A stretch of 64,000 nt of DNA from Streptomyces sp. NBC_00483 (GTDB lineage Bacteria; Actinomycetota; Actinomycetes; Streptomycetales; Streptomycetaceae): NCBI RefSeq assembly GCF_036013745.1, contig NZ_CP107880.1:1426001-1490000 (forward strand). Reading direction: 5' to 3'. The translations under genes and the position numbers were made by a program. The notes under the pieces are model-generated. The model ran no database searches and was not told the DNA's origin. It saw only the letters and a program-made list of their open reading frames with translations. Below, one piece after another: positions 1 to 7,873 of the stretch (positions are counted from its first letter, which is position 1; every line of letters begins with the position of its first letter).

Positions 1-488
1 TGGGCGGCGTCGCCCTGCTCACCGCGCTCGGGCGCAACGGTGTCGTGGGGCAGTACCTGGTCTCCTGGTTCGGGATCACGCTGCCGTTCACCACGACCGG
101 TGTCGTGATCGCCGAGGCCTTCGTGGCGATGCCGTTCCTCGTGATCAGCGTCGAGGGCACGCTGCGTGCGGCCGACCCGCGCTACGAGGAGGCCGCCACG
201 ACGCTCGGCGCCTCCCGGTTCACCGCGTTCCGGCGGGTGACGCTGCCGCTGATCGCGCCCGGGATCGCAGCCGGCGCGGTGCTCGCGTGGGCGCGGGCGC
301 TCGGCGAGTTCGGCGCGACGATCACCTTCGCCGGCAACTTCCCCGGCCGCACCCAGACCATGCCGCTCGCCGTGTACCTCGCCATGCAGAGCGACCCGGC
401 CGCGGCGATCTCCCTCAGCCTGGTGCTGCTCGCCGTGTCGATCACGGTGCTTGCGGGCCTGCGTGACCGCTGGATGACCGCGTCATGA
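1..488 (+). CDS. modB: Molybdate ABC transporter permease ModB (5' truncated by window edge)
   Basis: The inner-membrane permease of a molybdate/tungstate importer. The open frame runs from the first bases of the window without a start, so only about the last 160 residues are visible. They contain the EAA loop that docks on the ATPase (EEAATTLGASRFTAFRRVTLPLIAPG) followed by AWARALGEFGATITFAGN, which is characteristic of ModB/CysW-type permeases, and a last hydrophobic helix ending RDRWMTAS. The stop overlaps the ATPase start by four bases (ATGA at 485-488), so the two are translationally coupled. The binding protein modA probably lies upstream, outside the window. Sulfate permeases (CysT/CysW) are related; the downstream Mop-domain protein favours molybdate. 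Confidence 0.9.
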   Translation, partial: GGVALLTALGRNGVVGQYLVSWFGITLPFTTTGVVIAEAFVAMPFLVISVEGTLRAADPRYEEAATTLGASRFTAFRRVTLPLIAPGIAAGAVLAWARALGEFGATITFAGNFPGRTQTMPLAVYLAMQSDPAAAISLSLVLLAVSITVLAGLRDRWMTAS

Positions 489-1570
489 CCGACCTTCAGA
501 AGACGGTGCAGTACGAGGATGTGGCGGGGGCGGGGCTCGACGCGCGGCTCGTCGTGGACCGCGGCACCTTCCGGCTGGACGTCGCGCTCACCGCGAACCC
601 CGGCGACGTCGTCGCGCTGCTCGGCCCGAACGGGGCCGGGAAGACCACCGCGCTGCGGGCGCTGGCGGGACTGACGCCGCTCGACGCCGGACACCTCCGC
701 CTCGATGGCACCCCGCTCGACGGCACGCCGCCCGAGTCGCGCCCGGTGGGCGTGGTGTTCCAGGACTATCTGCTGTTCCCGCATCTGAGCGCGCTCGACA
801 ATGTGGCGTTCGGGCCGCGCTGCCAGGGCGCCGCGAAGGCGGATGCTCGTACGCAGGCGCAGGCCTGGCTCGACCGGATGGGGCTCGCGGAGCACGCCGG
901 GGCGAAGCCGCGTCGGCTGTCCGGCGGCCAGGCGCAGCGGGTCGCGCTCGCCCGCGCGCTCGCCACGCGGCCCCGGCTGCTGCTCCTCGACGAGCCGCTC
1001 GCCGCGCTCGACGCCCGCACCCGCCTGGACGTGCGCGCCCAACTCCGCCGCCACCTGGCCGAGTTCGAGGCGGTGGCGGTGCTTGTCACCCACGATCCGC
1101 TGGACGCGATGGTGCTGGCCGACCGGCTCGTCGTCATCGAGCACGGCCACGTCGTCCAGGAGGGCGCCCCGTCGGACGTCGCGCGCCGCCCGCGCACGGA
1201 CTACATCGCCCAGCTCGTCGGCCTCAATCTGTACCGGGGCCGCGCCGAGGGCCACACCGTCCACGTCGACGACGACGGCCCCGCGATCACGACGACGGAG
1301 GAGCTGAACGGCCCGGTCTTCGTCGCGTTTCCGCCCAGCGCGGTGACGCTGCACCGGGAGCGGCCCACGGGGTCGAGCGCGCGCAATCTGTGGCGGTGCG
1401 AGGTGAGCGGGATGGAGACGCACGGCGACCAGATCCGCGCCGCCCTCTCCGGCGACCTCCCCCTCGCCGCGGACCTGACGACAGTGGCGGCGGCCGAACT
1501 CGACCTGCACCCCGGCGCGAAGGTGTGGGCCACGGTCAAGGCGACACAGACGCACGCGTATCCGGCGTGA
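485..1570 (+). CDS. modC: Molybdate ABC transporter ATP-binding protein ModC
   Basis: A 361-residue ABC ATPase that energises molybdate uptake. Visible motifs are Walker A GPNGAGKTT (residues 47-55), the Q-loop in VFQDYLLFP (about 91-99), the signature LSGGQAQR (145-152), Walker B LLLLDEP (165-171) and the H-loop LVTHD (about 201). After the ATPase core comes a single C-terminal TOBE/Mop-like domain of about 120 residues that ends AKVWATVKATQTHAYPA; in ModC this domain binds oxyanion and regulates the transporter. It overlaps modB by four bases. Length and domain order are normal for ModC. Confidence 0.92.
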   Translation: MTDLQKTVQYEDVAGAGLDARLVVDRGTFRLDVALTANPGDVVALLGPNGAGKTTALRALAGLTPLDAGHLRLDGTPLDGTPPESRPVGVVFQDYLLFPHLSALDNVAFGPRCQGAAKADARTQAQAWLDRMGLAEHAGAKPRRLSGGQAQRVALARALATRPRLLLLDEPLAALDARTRLDVRAQLRRHLAEFEAVAVLVTHDPLDAMVLADRLVVIEHGHVVQEGAPSDVARRPRTDYIAQLVGLNLYRGRAEGHTVHVDDDGPAITTTEELNGPVFVAFPPSAVTLHRERPTGSSARNLWRCEVSGMETHGDQIRAALSGDLPLAADLTTVAAAELDLHPGAKVWATVKATQTHAYPA

Positions 1571-1650
1571 CGGGTCCTTCGGGTTGCCCGGGCTCTAGGG
1601 TGAAGCACACGCAAAAGCCCCATAAACCCGACTTTGCGAGGCGCATCGCC

Positions 1651-2070
1651 ATGGCCCTCTCCATCCGCAATCAGCTTCCCGGCACCGTCACGGCCGTCAC
1701 CACGGGCGAGGTGATGGCGACGGTCAAGGTCCGTCTCGACGGCGGCCAGGACCTCACGGCCGCCATCACCCTCGAGTCCGTCAAGGACCTGGGCCTCGCC
1801 TCGGGTTCCGCGGTCCGAGCCCTGGTCAAGTCCACCGAGGTGGCGCTCGCGACAGCGCCCGTCGAGGGCCTGTCCATCCGCAACCAGCTGCCCGGCACGG
1901 TCAGGGACGTCGCCACCGGGGGCGCCATGGCCTCGGTCAGGGTCGACATCAGCGGGGCGGAGCTGACCGCCGCCATCACGAAGGACGCCGCCGCCGACCT
2001 GCACCTGGCGGCCGGCTCCACGGTGGTCGCCCTGCTGAAGTCGACAGAGGTGTCGCTGGCCACTGCCTGA
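1651..2070 (+). CDS. Double-Mop (TOBE) molybdate-binding protein
   Basis: A 139-residue cytoplasmic protein made of two tandem Mop domains: SIRNQLPGTVTAVTTGEVMATV...LVKSTEVALAT (about 3-68) and SIRNQLPGTVRDVATGGAMASV...LLKSTEVSLATA (about 73-139). The SxRNQLPGTV signature and the KSTEV end are classic for molbindins, which bind molybdate between subunits for storage or homeostasis. Two repeats resemble ModG rather than single-Mop molbindins. It lies 80 bases after modC on the same strand and is likely part of the same regulon. The start ATG at 1651 is chosen because the first Mop motif begins three residues later. A strong terminator follows. Confidence 0.88.
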   Translation: MALSIRNQLPGTVTAVTTGEVMATVKVRLDGGQDLTAAITLESVKDLGLASGSAVRALVKSTEVALATAPVEGLSIRNQLPGTVRDVATGGAMASVRVDISGAELTAAITKDAAADLHLAAGSTVVALLKSTEVSLATA

Positions 2071-2080
2071 GGGACCCGCT

Positions 2081-2114
2081 CGCGTCTCATGTCGCGCCCG
2101 CGATGTGAGACGCG
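2081..2114 (+). terminator. Hairpin terminator after the Mop gene
   Basis: Nine perfect outer pairs (CGCGTCTCA at 2081-2089 with TGAGACGCG at 2106-2114) continue inward through two G-U pairs to a GCCC loop, giving a stem of about 16 pairs. It begins 10 bases after the Mop stop codon. There is no clear T-run, as usual for Streptomyces terminators. Confidence 0.7.
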
Positions 2115-2139
2115 CTCCCACGGAATCCGGCGGAAACCC

Positions 2140-2145
2140 TAAAGT
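2140..2145 (+). promoter_or_regulatory. -10-like element for a leaderless leader transcript
   Basis: TAAAGT lies seven bases before the ATG at 2153. That spacing would start transcription at or within a base of the A of the ATG, giving a leaderless mRNA. No convincing -35 box is visible, so this is an inference from spacing. Confidence 0.4.
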
Positions 2146-2152
2146 GGCGCAC

Positions 2153-2236
2153 ATGTTCGGACCCGCTCGTCACCTGGCTCTCGCGCTCTTCGCGGCCACG
2201 ACGTGGAGTGTCGACGACGCGCTCTGTCGTCGTTGA
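2153..2236 (+). CDS. Candidate cysteine-sensing leader peptide upstream of yedE-like gene
   Basis: A 27-codon ORF (starts MFGPARHLALA, ends SVDDALCRR, then TGA). Its only Cys codon (TGT, 2225-2227) is followed by two Arg codons and the stop, and a GC-rich hairpin begins seven bases after the stop (2243-2263). The next gene, at 2312, encodes a sulfur-compound transporter. Short Cys-containing leader ORFs that act as attenuators of sulfur genes are known in actinobacteria, especially mycobacteria. Here the function is inferred only from position, the Cys codon at the end and the hairpin. It could also be a chance ORF. Confidence 0.45.
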   Translation: MFGPARHLALALFAATTWSVDDALCRR

Positions 2237-2242
2237 CGTCCT

Positions 2243-2263
2243 GCCGCGCCGCTTCGGCGCGGC
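2243..2263 (+). promoter_or_regulatory. Stem-loop between leader ORF and transporter gene (possible attenuator)
   Basis: GCCGCGCC (2243-2250) pairs perfectly with GGCGCGGC (2256-2263) across a GCTTC loop. It sits between the leader ORF stop (2236) and the transporter start (2312), where a ribosome stalled at the Cys/Arg codons could alter folding. No T-run follows. Confidence 0.45.
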
Positions 2264-2311
2264 GAGCTCCTCCTGTCCGAACCTTCCCACTCCAGCTGCC
2301 GGAGACCTGCC

Positions 2312-3592
2312 GTGACCACCGCTCCCCCCGCCGGGGCGCCGCCGCGCGCCGCCCTGATCGCCCCGTCCCCCACCTCCTCGCCCGCCCCGGTCGCCGAGTC
2401 CGCGCCGCCCACCCGGTGGGGGCCGCTCGTCGGCGCCGGGGTCATCGGCGCCGCGCTCGACGCCTACGTGTTCGTGGCGCACGGCGCCAAGCCGGGCGTC
2501 CTGCTGCTGCTCGGGCTCGGGCTCGGGTTCGCCCTGTTCCACTCGCGGTTCGGGTTCACCTCCGCCTGGCGGCAGCTCGTGGCCGTCGGCAACGGCACCG
2601 GGCTGCGCGCGCACGCCCTGCTGCTCGGCACGACGGCGACGCTCTTCGCGCTGATCATCGGCACCGGCAGCGGGCTGTTCGGTTCGGTGCCCGCGCCCAG
2701 TGCGGGACCGATCGGTATCGGCCTCATCGTGGGCTCGTTCCTGTTCGCGATCGGCATGCAGCTCGGTGGCGCCTGCGCGTCCGGAACCCTGTTCGCGGTC
2801 GGCTCGGGGCAGAGCTCGATCGTGCTCACGCTCTTCGGGTTCATCGTCGGTTCCACCCTCGCCGCCTGGCAGTTCGGGCTCTGGAGCGATCTGCCGGCGC
2901 TCGACCCGTACCTGCTGTCCGACCACGTCGGCTGGTTCGGCTCCTGGGCGATCACCATCGTCGCGCTCGCCGCGATCTGGTTCATCGCGCGCGCCGTGCA
3001 GGCCCGCCGCAATCCCCCGCCGGTCGGCACTCCGCCGTCGGCGAAGGGCACGCTGCTCCGTACGGTCCGTGGCTCCTGGCCGCTGGCGGCGGGCGCCATC
3101 GTGCTCGCGGTGCTCGGCGCGGGTGTGCTGCTGGTGTCCGGCGGCGCGTGGGGCGTGACGAGCGCGTTCGCGCTGTGGGGCTCGAAGGTGGTGGGCGCGC
3201 TCGGCGGGTCCCCCGAGACGTGGGCGTTCTGGCAGCAGCCCGGCAACTCCGCCCAGCTGGCGGGACCGGTGCTCGCCGACAAGACGAGCCTCACCGACAT
3301 CGGCATCATGGTCGGCGCGGCGGTCGCCGCCGCGGCGGGCGGCGTGTGGAAGCTGCACCGCGGGATCCCCGCCCGTACGGCGGTCGCCGCGGTCGTCGGC
3401 GGCATCCTGATGGGGATCGGCGCGCGCCTCGCGGGCGGCTGCAACATCGGCGCGTACCTCGCGGGCATCGTCTCCGGTTCGCTGCACGGCTGGATCTGGG
3501 GCGCCGTCGCCATCCTCGGCACGTGGGCGGGCCTGCGGCTGCGCCCGGTCTTCGGCCTCGGCAACCCGAAGCCGTCGGACAGCGTCTGCTGA
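2312..3592 (+). CDS. YeeE/YedE-family sulfur-compound membrane transporter
   Basis: A 426-residue integral membrane protein. After a proline/alanine-rich cytoplasmic start, about ten hydrophobic segments run to the C terminus. It carries the paired family signatures GMQLGGACASGTLFAVGSGQ (about residues 149-168) and ARLAGGCNIGAYLAGIVSGS (about 370-389); in TsuA/YeeE proteins such conserved Cys-containing GG-C segments line the thiosulfate path. Role inferred: uptake of thiosulfate or a related sulfur (or selenium) species. No TusA-like sulfur carrier is adjacent. The GTG start at 2312 follows a GGAG-type RBS. The upstream Cys-containing leader ORF fits a sulfur role. Confidence 0.8.
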   Translation: MTTAPPAGAPPRAALIAPSPTSSPAPVAESAPPTRWGPLVGAGVIGAALDAYVFVAHGAKPGVLLLLGLGLGFALFHSRFGFTSAWRQLVAVGNGTGLRAHALLLGTTATLFALIIGTGSGLFGSVPAPSAGPIGIGLIVGSFLFAIGMQLGGACASGTLFAVGSGQSSIVLTLFGFIVGSTLAAWQFGLWSDLPALDPYLLSDHVGWFGSWAITIVALAAIWFIARAVQARRNPPPVGTPPSAKGTLLRTVRGSWPLAAGAIVLAVLGAGVLLVSGGAWGVTSAFALWGSKVVGALGGSPETWAFWQQPGNSAQLAGPVLADKTSLTDIGIMVGAAVAAAAGGVWKLHRGIPARTAVAAVVGGILMGIGARLAGGCNIGAYLAGIVSGSLHGWIWGAVAILGTWAGLRLRPVFGLGNPKPSDSVC

Positions 3593-3616
3593 CCTCGTAG
3601 GGCATCGAAGACATGC

Positions 3617-3651
3617 GGGTCCGGGGAGCGCACAGCGTGCTCCCCGGACCC
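3617..3651. terminator. Bidirectional terminator hairpin
   Basis: GGGTCCGGGGAGC (3617-3629) and GCTCCCCGGACCC (3639-3651) form a perfect 13-bp stem with a 9-base loop. It lies between the convergent YedE-like gene and the methyltransferase, so it can serve both. Confidence 0.8.
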
Positions 3652-3653
3652 GC

Positions 3654-3716
3654 TCTCGTGTGACCGTCAACGCGTCTCGTGTGACCGTCAGCGCGTCTCG
3701 TGTGACCGTCAGCGCG
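3654..3716. repeat. Three tandem copies of a 21-bp repeat
   Basis: The unit TCTCGTGTGACCGTCARCGCG occurs at 3654-3674, 3675-3695 and 3696-3716; copy 1 differs from the other two by one base. The third copy contains the methyltransferase stop codon (complement of TCA at 3709-3711). Confidence 0.9.
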
Positions 3717-4455
3717 CCATCAGCGCGAAGACTCCCCAGCCGAGATACTCGCGCTGATACCGCGCGTAGCGGGCGGGACCGGTGGTGAGCTCGGCCCGTA
3801 CCTCGGCAGCCAGCTCGTCCTCGGGGTTCCCGTCGAGCCAGCGGCGGAGGTTGAGCCACTGGGCCGCCTGGTACCGGTCCCAGCTGTCCTGGTCGGCCAG
3901 CACCATTTCCACGACGTCGTACCCGAGCCCGCCGAAGCGCTCGATCAGCTCCGGCAGCGGCAGGAAGTCGTCCTTGCCGCTGGCGTGGCAGGCCCTGGCG
4001 GTGTCCTCGTCGGGCACCTCACGGCGCCAGTACGGCTCGCCGATGAGCATCAGGCCGCCGGGGCGCAGGCTCTTGGCGAGGAGGTCGACCGTGCCGGCCA
4101 CGCCGTTCCCGATCCAGGTCGCCCCGACGCACGCGGCGACATCGACCGGCTCGTCCGCGACGTGCCCGGAGGCGTCGCCGTGGACGAAGGCGACCCGTTC
4201 GGCGACACCGAGTTCGGCGGCGCGGGCGCGCGCCTTCTCGGTGAACACCGTACTGATGTCCACTCCGGTCCCGGTGACGTGATGGTCGCGGGCCCAGGTG
4301 CACAGCATCTCGCCGGAACCGCTGGCGAGGTCGAGCATCCGGGTCCCGGGCGCCAGGTGCAGCGCCCGGCCCAGGACGGCGAGCTTGCCCGGGGTGAACG
4401 GGTTGTGGATGCGGTGGCTACTTTCGCGGACGGTGAAGATGCGCGGCAGATCCAC
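3709..4455 (-). CDS. Class I SAM-dependent methyltransferase
   Basis: A 248-residue cytosolic protein with the Rossmann-like methyltransferase core. Motif I is MLDLASGSGEMLCTW (about residues 39-53), motif II contains TGVDISTVFTEKARARA, and a post-motif VDVAACVGATWIGNG segment precedes LRPGGLMLIGEPYW. The LRPGG turn is typical of small-molecule methyltransferases of the Methyltransf_11/25 type. The substrate cannot be told. The GTG start at 4455 has an AAGGA RBS about nine bases upstream. It is a single gene: the upstream neighbour on the same strand is the GntR gene 167 bases away. The stop codon lies within the third 21-bp repeat. Confidence 0.75.
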   Translation of the reverse strand: MDLPRIFTVRESSHRIHNPFTPGKLAVLGRALHLAPGTRMLDLASGSGEMLCTWARDHHVTGTGVDISTVFTEKARARAAELGVAERVAFVHGDASGHVADEPVDVAACVGATWIGNGVAGTVDLLAKSLRPGGLMLIGEPYWRREVPDEDTARACHASGKDDFLPLPELIERFGGLGYDVVEMVLADQDSWDRYQAAQWLNLRRWLDGNPEDELAAEVRAELTTGPARYARYQREYLGWGVFALMAR

Positions 4456-4622
4456 GAGGGGTGTTCCTTACGTTCGAGACGTGCGATGAGGTCAGGGCTT
4501 CCGGGAGGGACAGACGACCGGAGTCGACCGCCGTTGCTCGGACCGTCATCAAGCACACCTCGTTCTGCACGCGGGGGTGGACCCGGTCAACCTAGGCCGT
4601 CCGGACCGCCCGCTCCACCGAA

Positions 4623-5294
4623 TTACGCCCCCGCCGCCTCGCCGAGCAGCCCCTCCAGCGCGGCCACCGCATGCTCGCGATGCCCGTCGAGCAGCCGCAC
4701 CGCGTCCTCCGTGCGCCCCTCGCGCAACGCGTCGAGCACCGCCCGGTGTTCGTCGATGACATGCGTACGGCTGGTCGAGTCCGCGTAGTAGAGGGAGCGG
4801 TAGGCGTCGGTGGCGTCCCACAGGGTCGCGATGAGCTGTACGAGGCGGTGCATGCCGGACGCCTCGAAGAGGACGAAGTGGAATCTGCGGTTGGCGGCCG
4901 CCATCGCCGCGACATCCGCCGCGGCGGCCTGCGCCTCCACCTCCGCCTGGGCCTCCGCCAGGGCGTCGAGGACGGTGCCGCCGCCGCGCATCGCCTCGCG
5001 TACGGCCTCGGCCTCCAGGATCTCCCGGATGCGGTACACCTCGCGCAGCTCGGCCAGGGACAGCTCGGCCACGAAGTAGCCACGGTGCGCGTGGTGCACG
5101 ACGAGGGACTGGCCCTCCAGCGTCTTGAGCGCCTCGCGCAGCGGCACCCGGCTCACGCCGAGCTGCTCGGCGAGGGCGTCCTGCCGGATCGGCATGCCCG
5201 GCCTGATCTCCCCGCTGGTGATGGCGCGGCGCAGCTCCTCGAGCACGAACTGCTGCGCCGTGGGGGGCCGCCGCCTCGGTGCGGGCGTGGTCAT
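4623..5294 (-). CDS. GntR-family (FadR/FCD) transcriptional regulator of the CoA-transferase/GcdH unit
   Basis: A 223-residue repressor-type protein. The N-terminal winged helix spans about residues 10-75 (QFVLEELRRAITSGEIRPG...EQLGVSRVPLREALKTLEGQSLV), and the C-terminal all-helical FCD ligand domain follows (REVYRIREILEAEAVREAM ... FHFVLFEASGMHRLVQLI ... DEHRAVLDALREGRTEDAVRLLDGHREHA). FCD regulators usually sense small acids, often with a metal. It sits 57 bases downstream of the CoA-transferase on the same strand, probably cotranscribed with it, and likely binds the palindrome at 6624-6633 in the divergent promoter region. ATG start at 5294 with GAGGAG upstream. Confidence 0.82.
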   Translation of the reverse strand: MTTPAPRRRPPTAQQFVLEELRRAITSGEIRPGMPIRQDALAEQLGVSRVPLREALKTLEGQSLVVHHAHRGYFVAELSLAELREVYRIREILEAEAVREAMRGGGTVLDALAEAQAEVEAQAAAADVAAMAAANRRFHFVLFEASGMHRLVQLIATLWDATDAYRSLYYADSTSRTHVIDEHRAVLDALREGRTEDAVRLLDGHREHAVAALEGLLGEAAGA

Positions 5295-5351
5295 GGCGGC
5301 TCCTCTTCCTCTCTGCCGGGCGTCGGCAGCACGTGGTGAACGGCGCCCATC

Positions 5352-6557
5352 CTACGGAGCCGCACTGACATCGCCCGCGTCGTCCGCTGCGGAAAGCCCC
5401 AGCTCGGCGAGGATCTGCTCGGTGTGCTCGCCGAGCCGTGGCGGCGCCGTGACGTACGCGGCGGGGGCGGCGCTCAGCCGGATGGGGTTGGCGACCTGCG
5501 CGGCGGGTGCCTCGCGGTTCGGGTCGTCGATGTGTACGCGGGGGTCGAGGCCGAGCCGTTCCGCGAAGGCGAAGGCCTCCCCGAGGTCGTTGATCGGGCC
5601 GCAGGGCACGCCGACGGCGGTCAGTGTCTCGAACCACTCGTCGGCTCCGCGCTCGCGCAGCCGCTCGGTGAGTTCGGCGAGGAGTTCCTCCCGGTGGGCG
5701 ACGCGCGCTGTGTTGCTCGCGAAGCGCGGGTCATCGGCGAGGCCCGGCATCCCCAACTCGGTGCACAGCGCGCCGAATTGACGGTCGTTGCCGACGGCGA
5801 GCGCCAGCGGCCGGTCCTTGGCGTCGAGGACCTCGTACGGGGCGATGCTCGGGTGCTTGTTGCCCATCGCGCGCGGCACCACTCCCCCGGCGACGTGCGC
5901 GGAGGCCTGGTTGGTGAGCGCCGAGAGCAGCGAGGTGAGCAGGGATACCTCGACCTTCTGCCCCTCTCCGGTGGCGTCGCGGTGCCGCAGCGCCGCCATG
6001 ACACCGAGCCCCGCGTGCATCCCCGTGATGACATCGACGAGCGCGACTCCGGCCTTGGTGCCCTGGCCGCCCGGCTCCCCGGTGACGCTCATGAGTCCGC
6101 CCATGGCCTGCACCAGGAGGTCGTAGCCGGGCAGCGCGGCGCCCTCGGCGGTGCCGAATCCGGTGACCGAGCAGTACACGAGGCCGGGGTTGAGCGCGCT
6201 CAACTCCTCGTAGCCGAGGCCGAGTCGGTCCATGGTGCCGGGCCGGAAGTTCTCGACGAGGACGTCGGCGCGGGCGGCGATGGCGCGGGCGGCCTCGCGC
6301 CCGGACTCCTCGGTCAGGTCGAGGGCGACGGAGCGCTTGTTGCGGTTGACCCCGAGGAAGTAGGTGGCCTCGCCGTCGGCGAAGGGCGGCCCCCAGGAAC
6401 GGGTCTCGTCACCGGCTCCGGGGCGCTCGACCTTGATGACCTCTGCGCCGAGGTCGGCGAGGAGCATCGTCAGGTACGGGGCCGCGAGGACCCGGCCGAA
6501 GTCGGCGACGACGAGCCCCGAAAGGGCTCCCTGGGCGACGGGCCTTGTGGCCGGCAT
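5352..6557 (-). CDS. CaiB/BaiF-type (class III) CoA-transferase
   Basis: A 401-residue cytosolic enzyme that moves CoA between carboxylic acids. Class III features visible: the N-terminal GLVVADFGRVLAAPYLTMLLADLGAEVIKVE (about 14-44), NRNKRSVALDL (71-81), DVLVENFRPG (98-107), GYDLLVQAMGG (144-154) and the catalytic aspartate in GVALVDVITG (about D175). The start at 6557 is chosen over a longer frame to 6584 because AAGGAG lies seven bases before it. It is divergent from glutaryl-CoA dehydrogenase. Succinyl-CoA:glutarate CoA-transferases belong to this family, so glutarate activation is the leading hypothesis, but the substrate cannot be proven from sequence. Confidence 0.82.
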   Translation of the reverse strand: MPATRPVAQGALSGLVVADFGRVLAAPYLTMLLADLGAEVIKVERPGAGDETRSWGPPFADGEATYFLGVNRNKRSVALDLTEESGREAARAIAARADVLVENFRPGTMDRLGLGYEELSALNPGLVYCSVTGFGTAEGAALPGYDLLVQAMGGLMSVTGEPGGQGTKAGVALVDVITGMHAGLGVMAALRHRDATGEGQKVEVSLLTSLLSALTNQASAHVAGGVVPRAMGNKHPSIAPYEVLDAKDRPLALAVGNDRQFGALCTELGMPGLADDPRFASNTARVAHREELLAELTERLRERGADEWFETLTAVGVPCGPINDLGEAFAFAERLGLDPRVHIDDPNREAPAAQVANPIRLSAAPAAYVTAPPRLGEHTEQILAELGLSAADDAGDVSAAP

Positions 6558-6623
6558 ACGGCTCTCCTTGTGGAACCTTGGCAAGCGGTGGGCGTGCGGC
6601 TACGATCCGAGACGTAAAGAAAG

Positions 6624-6633
6624 TTGGATCCAA
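6624..6633. promoter_or_regulatory. Palindrome TTGGATCCAA, candidate GntR operator
   Basis: A perfect 10-bp palindrome lies in the 130-bp space between the divergent CoA-transferase and glutaryl-CoA dehydrogenase starts, in a locally AT-richer stretch (GTAAAGAAAG before, AAAATCC after). FCD-type GntR proteins commonly bind short palindromes of this size, and the gene at 4623 is the obvious candidate. Binding is inferred. Confidence 0.5.
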
Positions 6634-6687
6634 AATCCGATATCCGTCACCCTAGCGCCGACCGGCCACGCAGCCAAGGAGTCCGCG

Positions 6688-7863
6688 ATGCCCTCAGCCC
6701 CCCTCCACCCCTTCGAACTCGTCGACATCGACGGCATGTTGAGCGACGAGGAGCGCGCCATCCGCGACACCGTGCGCACCATGGGCGAGCGCGAGCTGCG
6801 CCCGAAGGTGGCCGAGTGGTTCGAGAACGGCGCCATCCCGGCCCGCGAGCTCGCCCGCGAACTGGGCGGTCTCGGCGTCCTCGGCATGCACCTGGAGGGC
6901 TACGGCTGCGCGGGCACCAGCGCCGTCTCGTACGGACTCGCGTGCATGGAGCTGGAGGCGGTGGACTCGGGGCTGCGCAGCCTGGTCTCGGTGCAGGGCT
7001 CGCTCGCGATGTACGCGATCTGGAAGTACGGCTCCGAGGAGCAGAAGCAGCAGTGGCTTCCGGGCATGGCGGCGGGCGAGAAGATCGGCTGCTTCGGCCT
7101 CACCGAGCCGGACGCGGGCTCCGACCCCGGCTCAATGCGCACGAACGCCAAGCGCGACGGCAAGGACTGGGTCCTCAACGGCGCCAAGATGTGGATCACC
7201 AACGGTTCGGTGGCGGACATCGCCGTCGTCTGGGCCCGCACCGAAGAGGGCGTGCGCGGCTTCCTCGTCCCGGCGGGTACGCCCGGCTTCTCGGCGCCGG
7301 AGATCAAGCGCAAGCTGTCCCTGCGCGCCAGCGTCACCAGCGAGCTGGTCCTGGAGGACGTACGGCTGCCCGCCGACGCGATGCTGCCGAACGCGCGCGG
7401 CCTCTCCGGGCCGCTCGGCTGCCTCAACGAGGCCCGCTTCGGCATCGTGTTCGGCGCGCTCGGCGCCGCCCGTGACTGCCTGGAGGCGGCGATCTCCTAC
7501 GCCGGTGACCGGACGGTCTTCGAGCGCCCCCTGGCCTCGTACCAGCTGACGCAGCAGAAGCTCGCCGACATGGCCCTCGAACTCGACAAGGGCATGCTGC
7601 TCGCGCTGCGCCTCGGCCGGCTCAAGGACGAGGGCCGCGGCACGCCGGAGCAGATCAGCGTCGGCAAGCTCAACAACGTGCGCGAGGCCATCCAGATCGC
7701 CCGCGAGTGCCGCACCATCCTCGGCGCCAACGGAATCACCCTCGAATACCCGGTGATGCGGCACGCCAACAACCTGGAGTCCGTGCTCACTTACGAGGGC
7801 ACGAGCGAGGTCCACTCGCTGGTGATCGGCAAGACCCTGACGGGCCTGCCGGCCTTCCGCTGA
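6688..7863 (+). CDS. gcdH: Glutaryl-CoA dehydrogenase-type acyl-CoA dehydrogenase
   Basis: A 391-residue flavoenzyme expected to oxidise and decarboxylate glutaryl-CoA to crotonyl-CoA. It carries the acyl-CoA dehydrogenase signatures CFGLTEPDAGSDPGSM (about 131-146) and WVLNGAKMWITNGSVADI (about 155-172), a C-terminal FAD/Glu region and the catalytic glutamate in LTYEGTSEVHSLVIGKTLTG (about E370). It has an Arg in SGLRSLVSVQGS (about R97) as in glutaryl-CoA dehydrogenases. Length matches GcdH (about 390). AAGGAG at 6677-6682 selects the ATG at 6688 over longer frames. The neighbouring CoA-transferase would supply glutaryl-CoA, typical of lysine/glutarate catabolism. Confidence 0.8.
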   Translation: MPSAPLHPFELVDIDGMLSDEERAIRDTVRTMGERELRPKVAEWFENGAIPARELARELGGLGVLGMHLEGYGCAGTSAVSYGLACMELEAVDSGLRSLVSVQGSLAMYAIWKYGSEEQKQQWLPGMAAGEKIGCFGLTEPDAGSDPGSMRTNAKRDGKDWVLNGAKMWITNGSVADIAVVWARTEEGVRGFLVPAGTPGFSAPEIKRKLSLRASVTSELVLEDVRLPADAMLPNARGLSGPLGCLNEARFGIVFGALGAARDCLEAAISYAGDRTVFERPLASYQLTQQKLADMALELDKGMLLALRLGRLKDEGRGTPEQISVGKLNNVREAIQIARECRTILGANGITLEYPVMRHANNLESVLTYEGTSEVHSLVIGKTLTGLPAFR

Positions 7864-7873
7864 GCCGCCTGGT

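Noticed and set aside
182..1555. 457-codon minus-strand frame opposite modB/modC
   Set aside because: Arg-rich shadow without motifs; real ABC genes on the plus strand.
2087..3859. 590-codon minus-strand open frame opposite the YedE-like gene
   Set aside because: Low-complexity Arg/Asp/Gln translation, covers a terminator and a repeat; no family resemblance.
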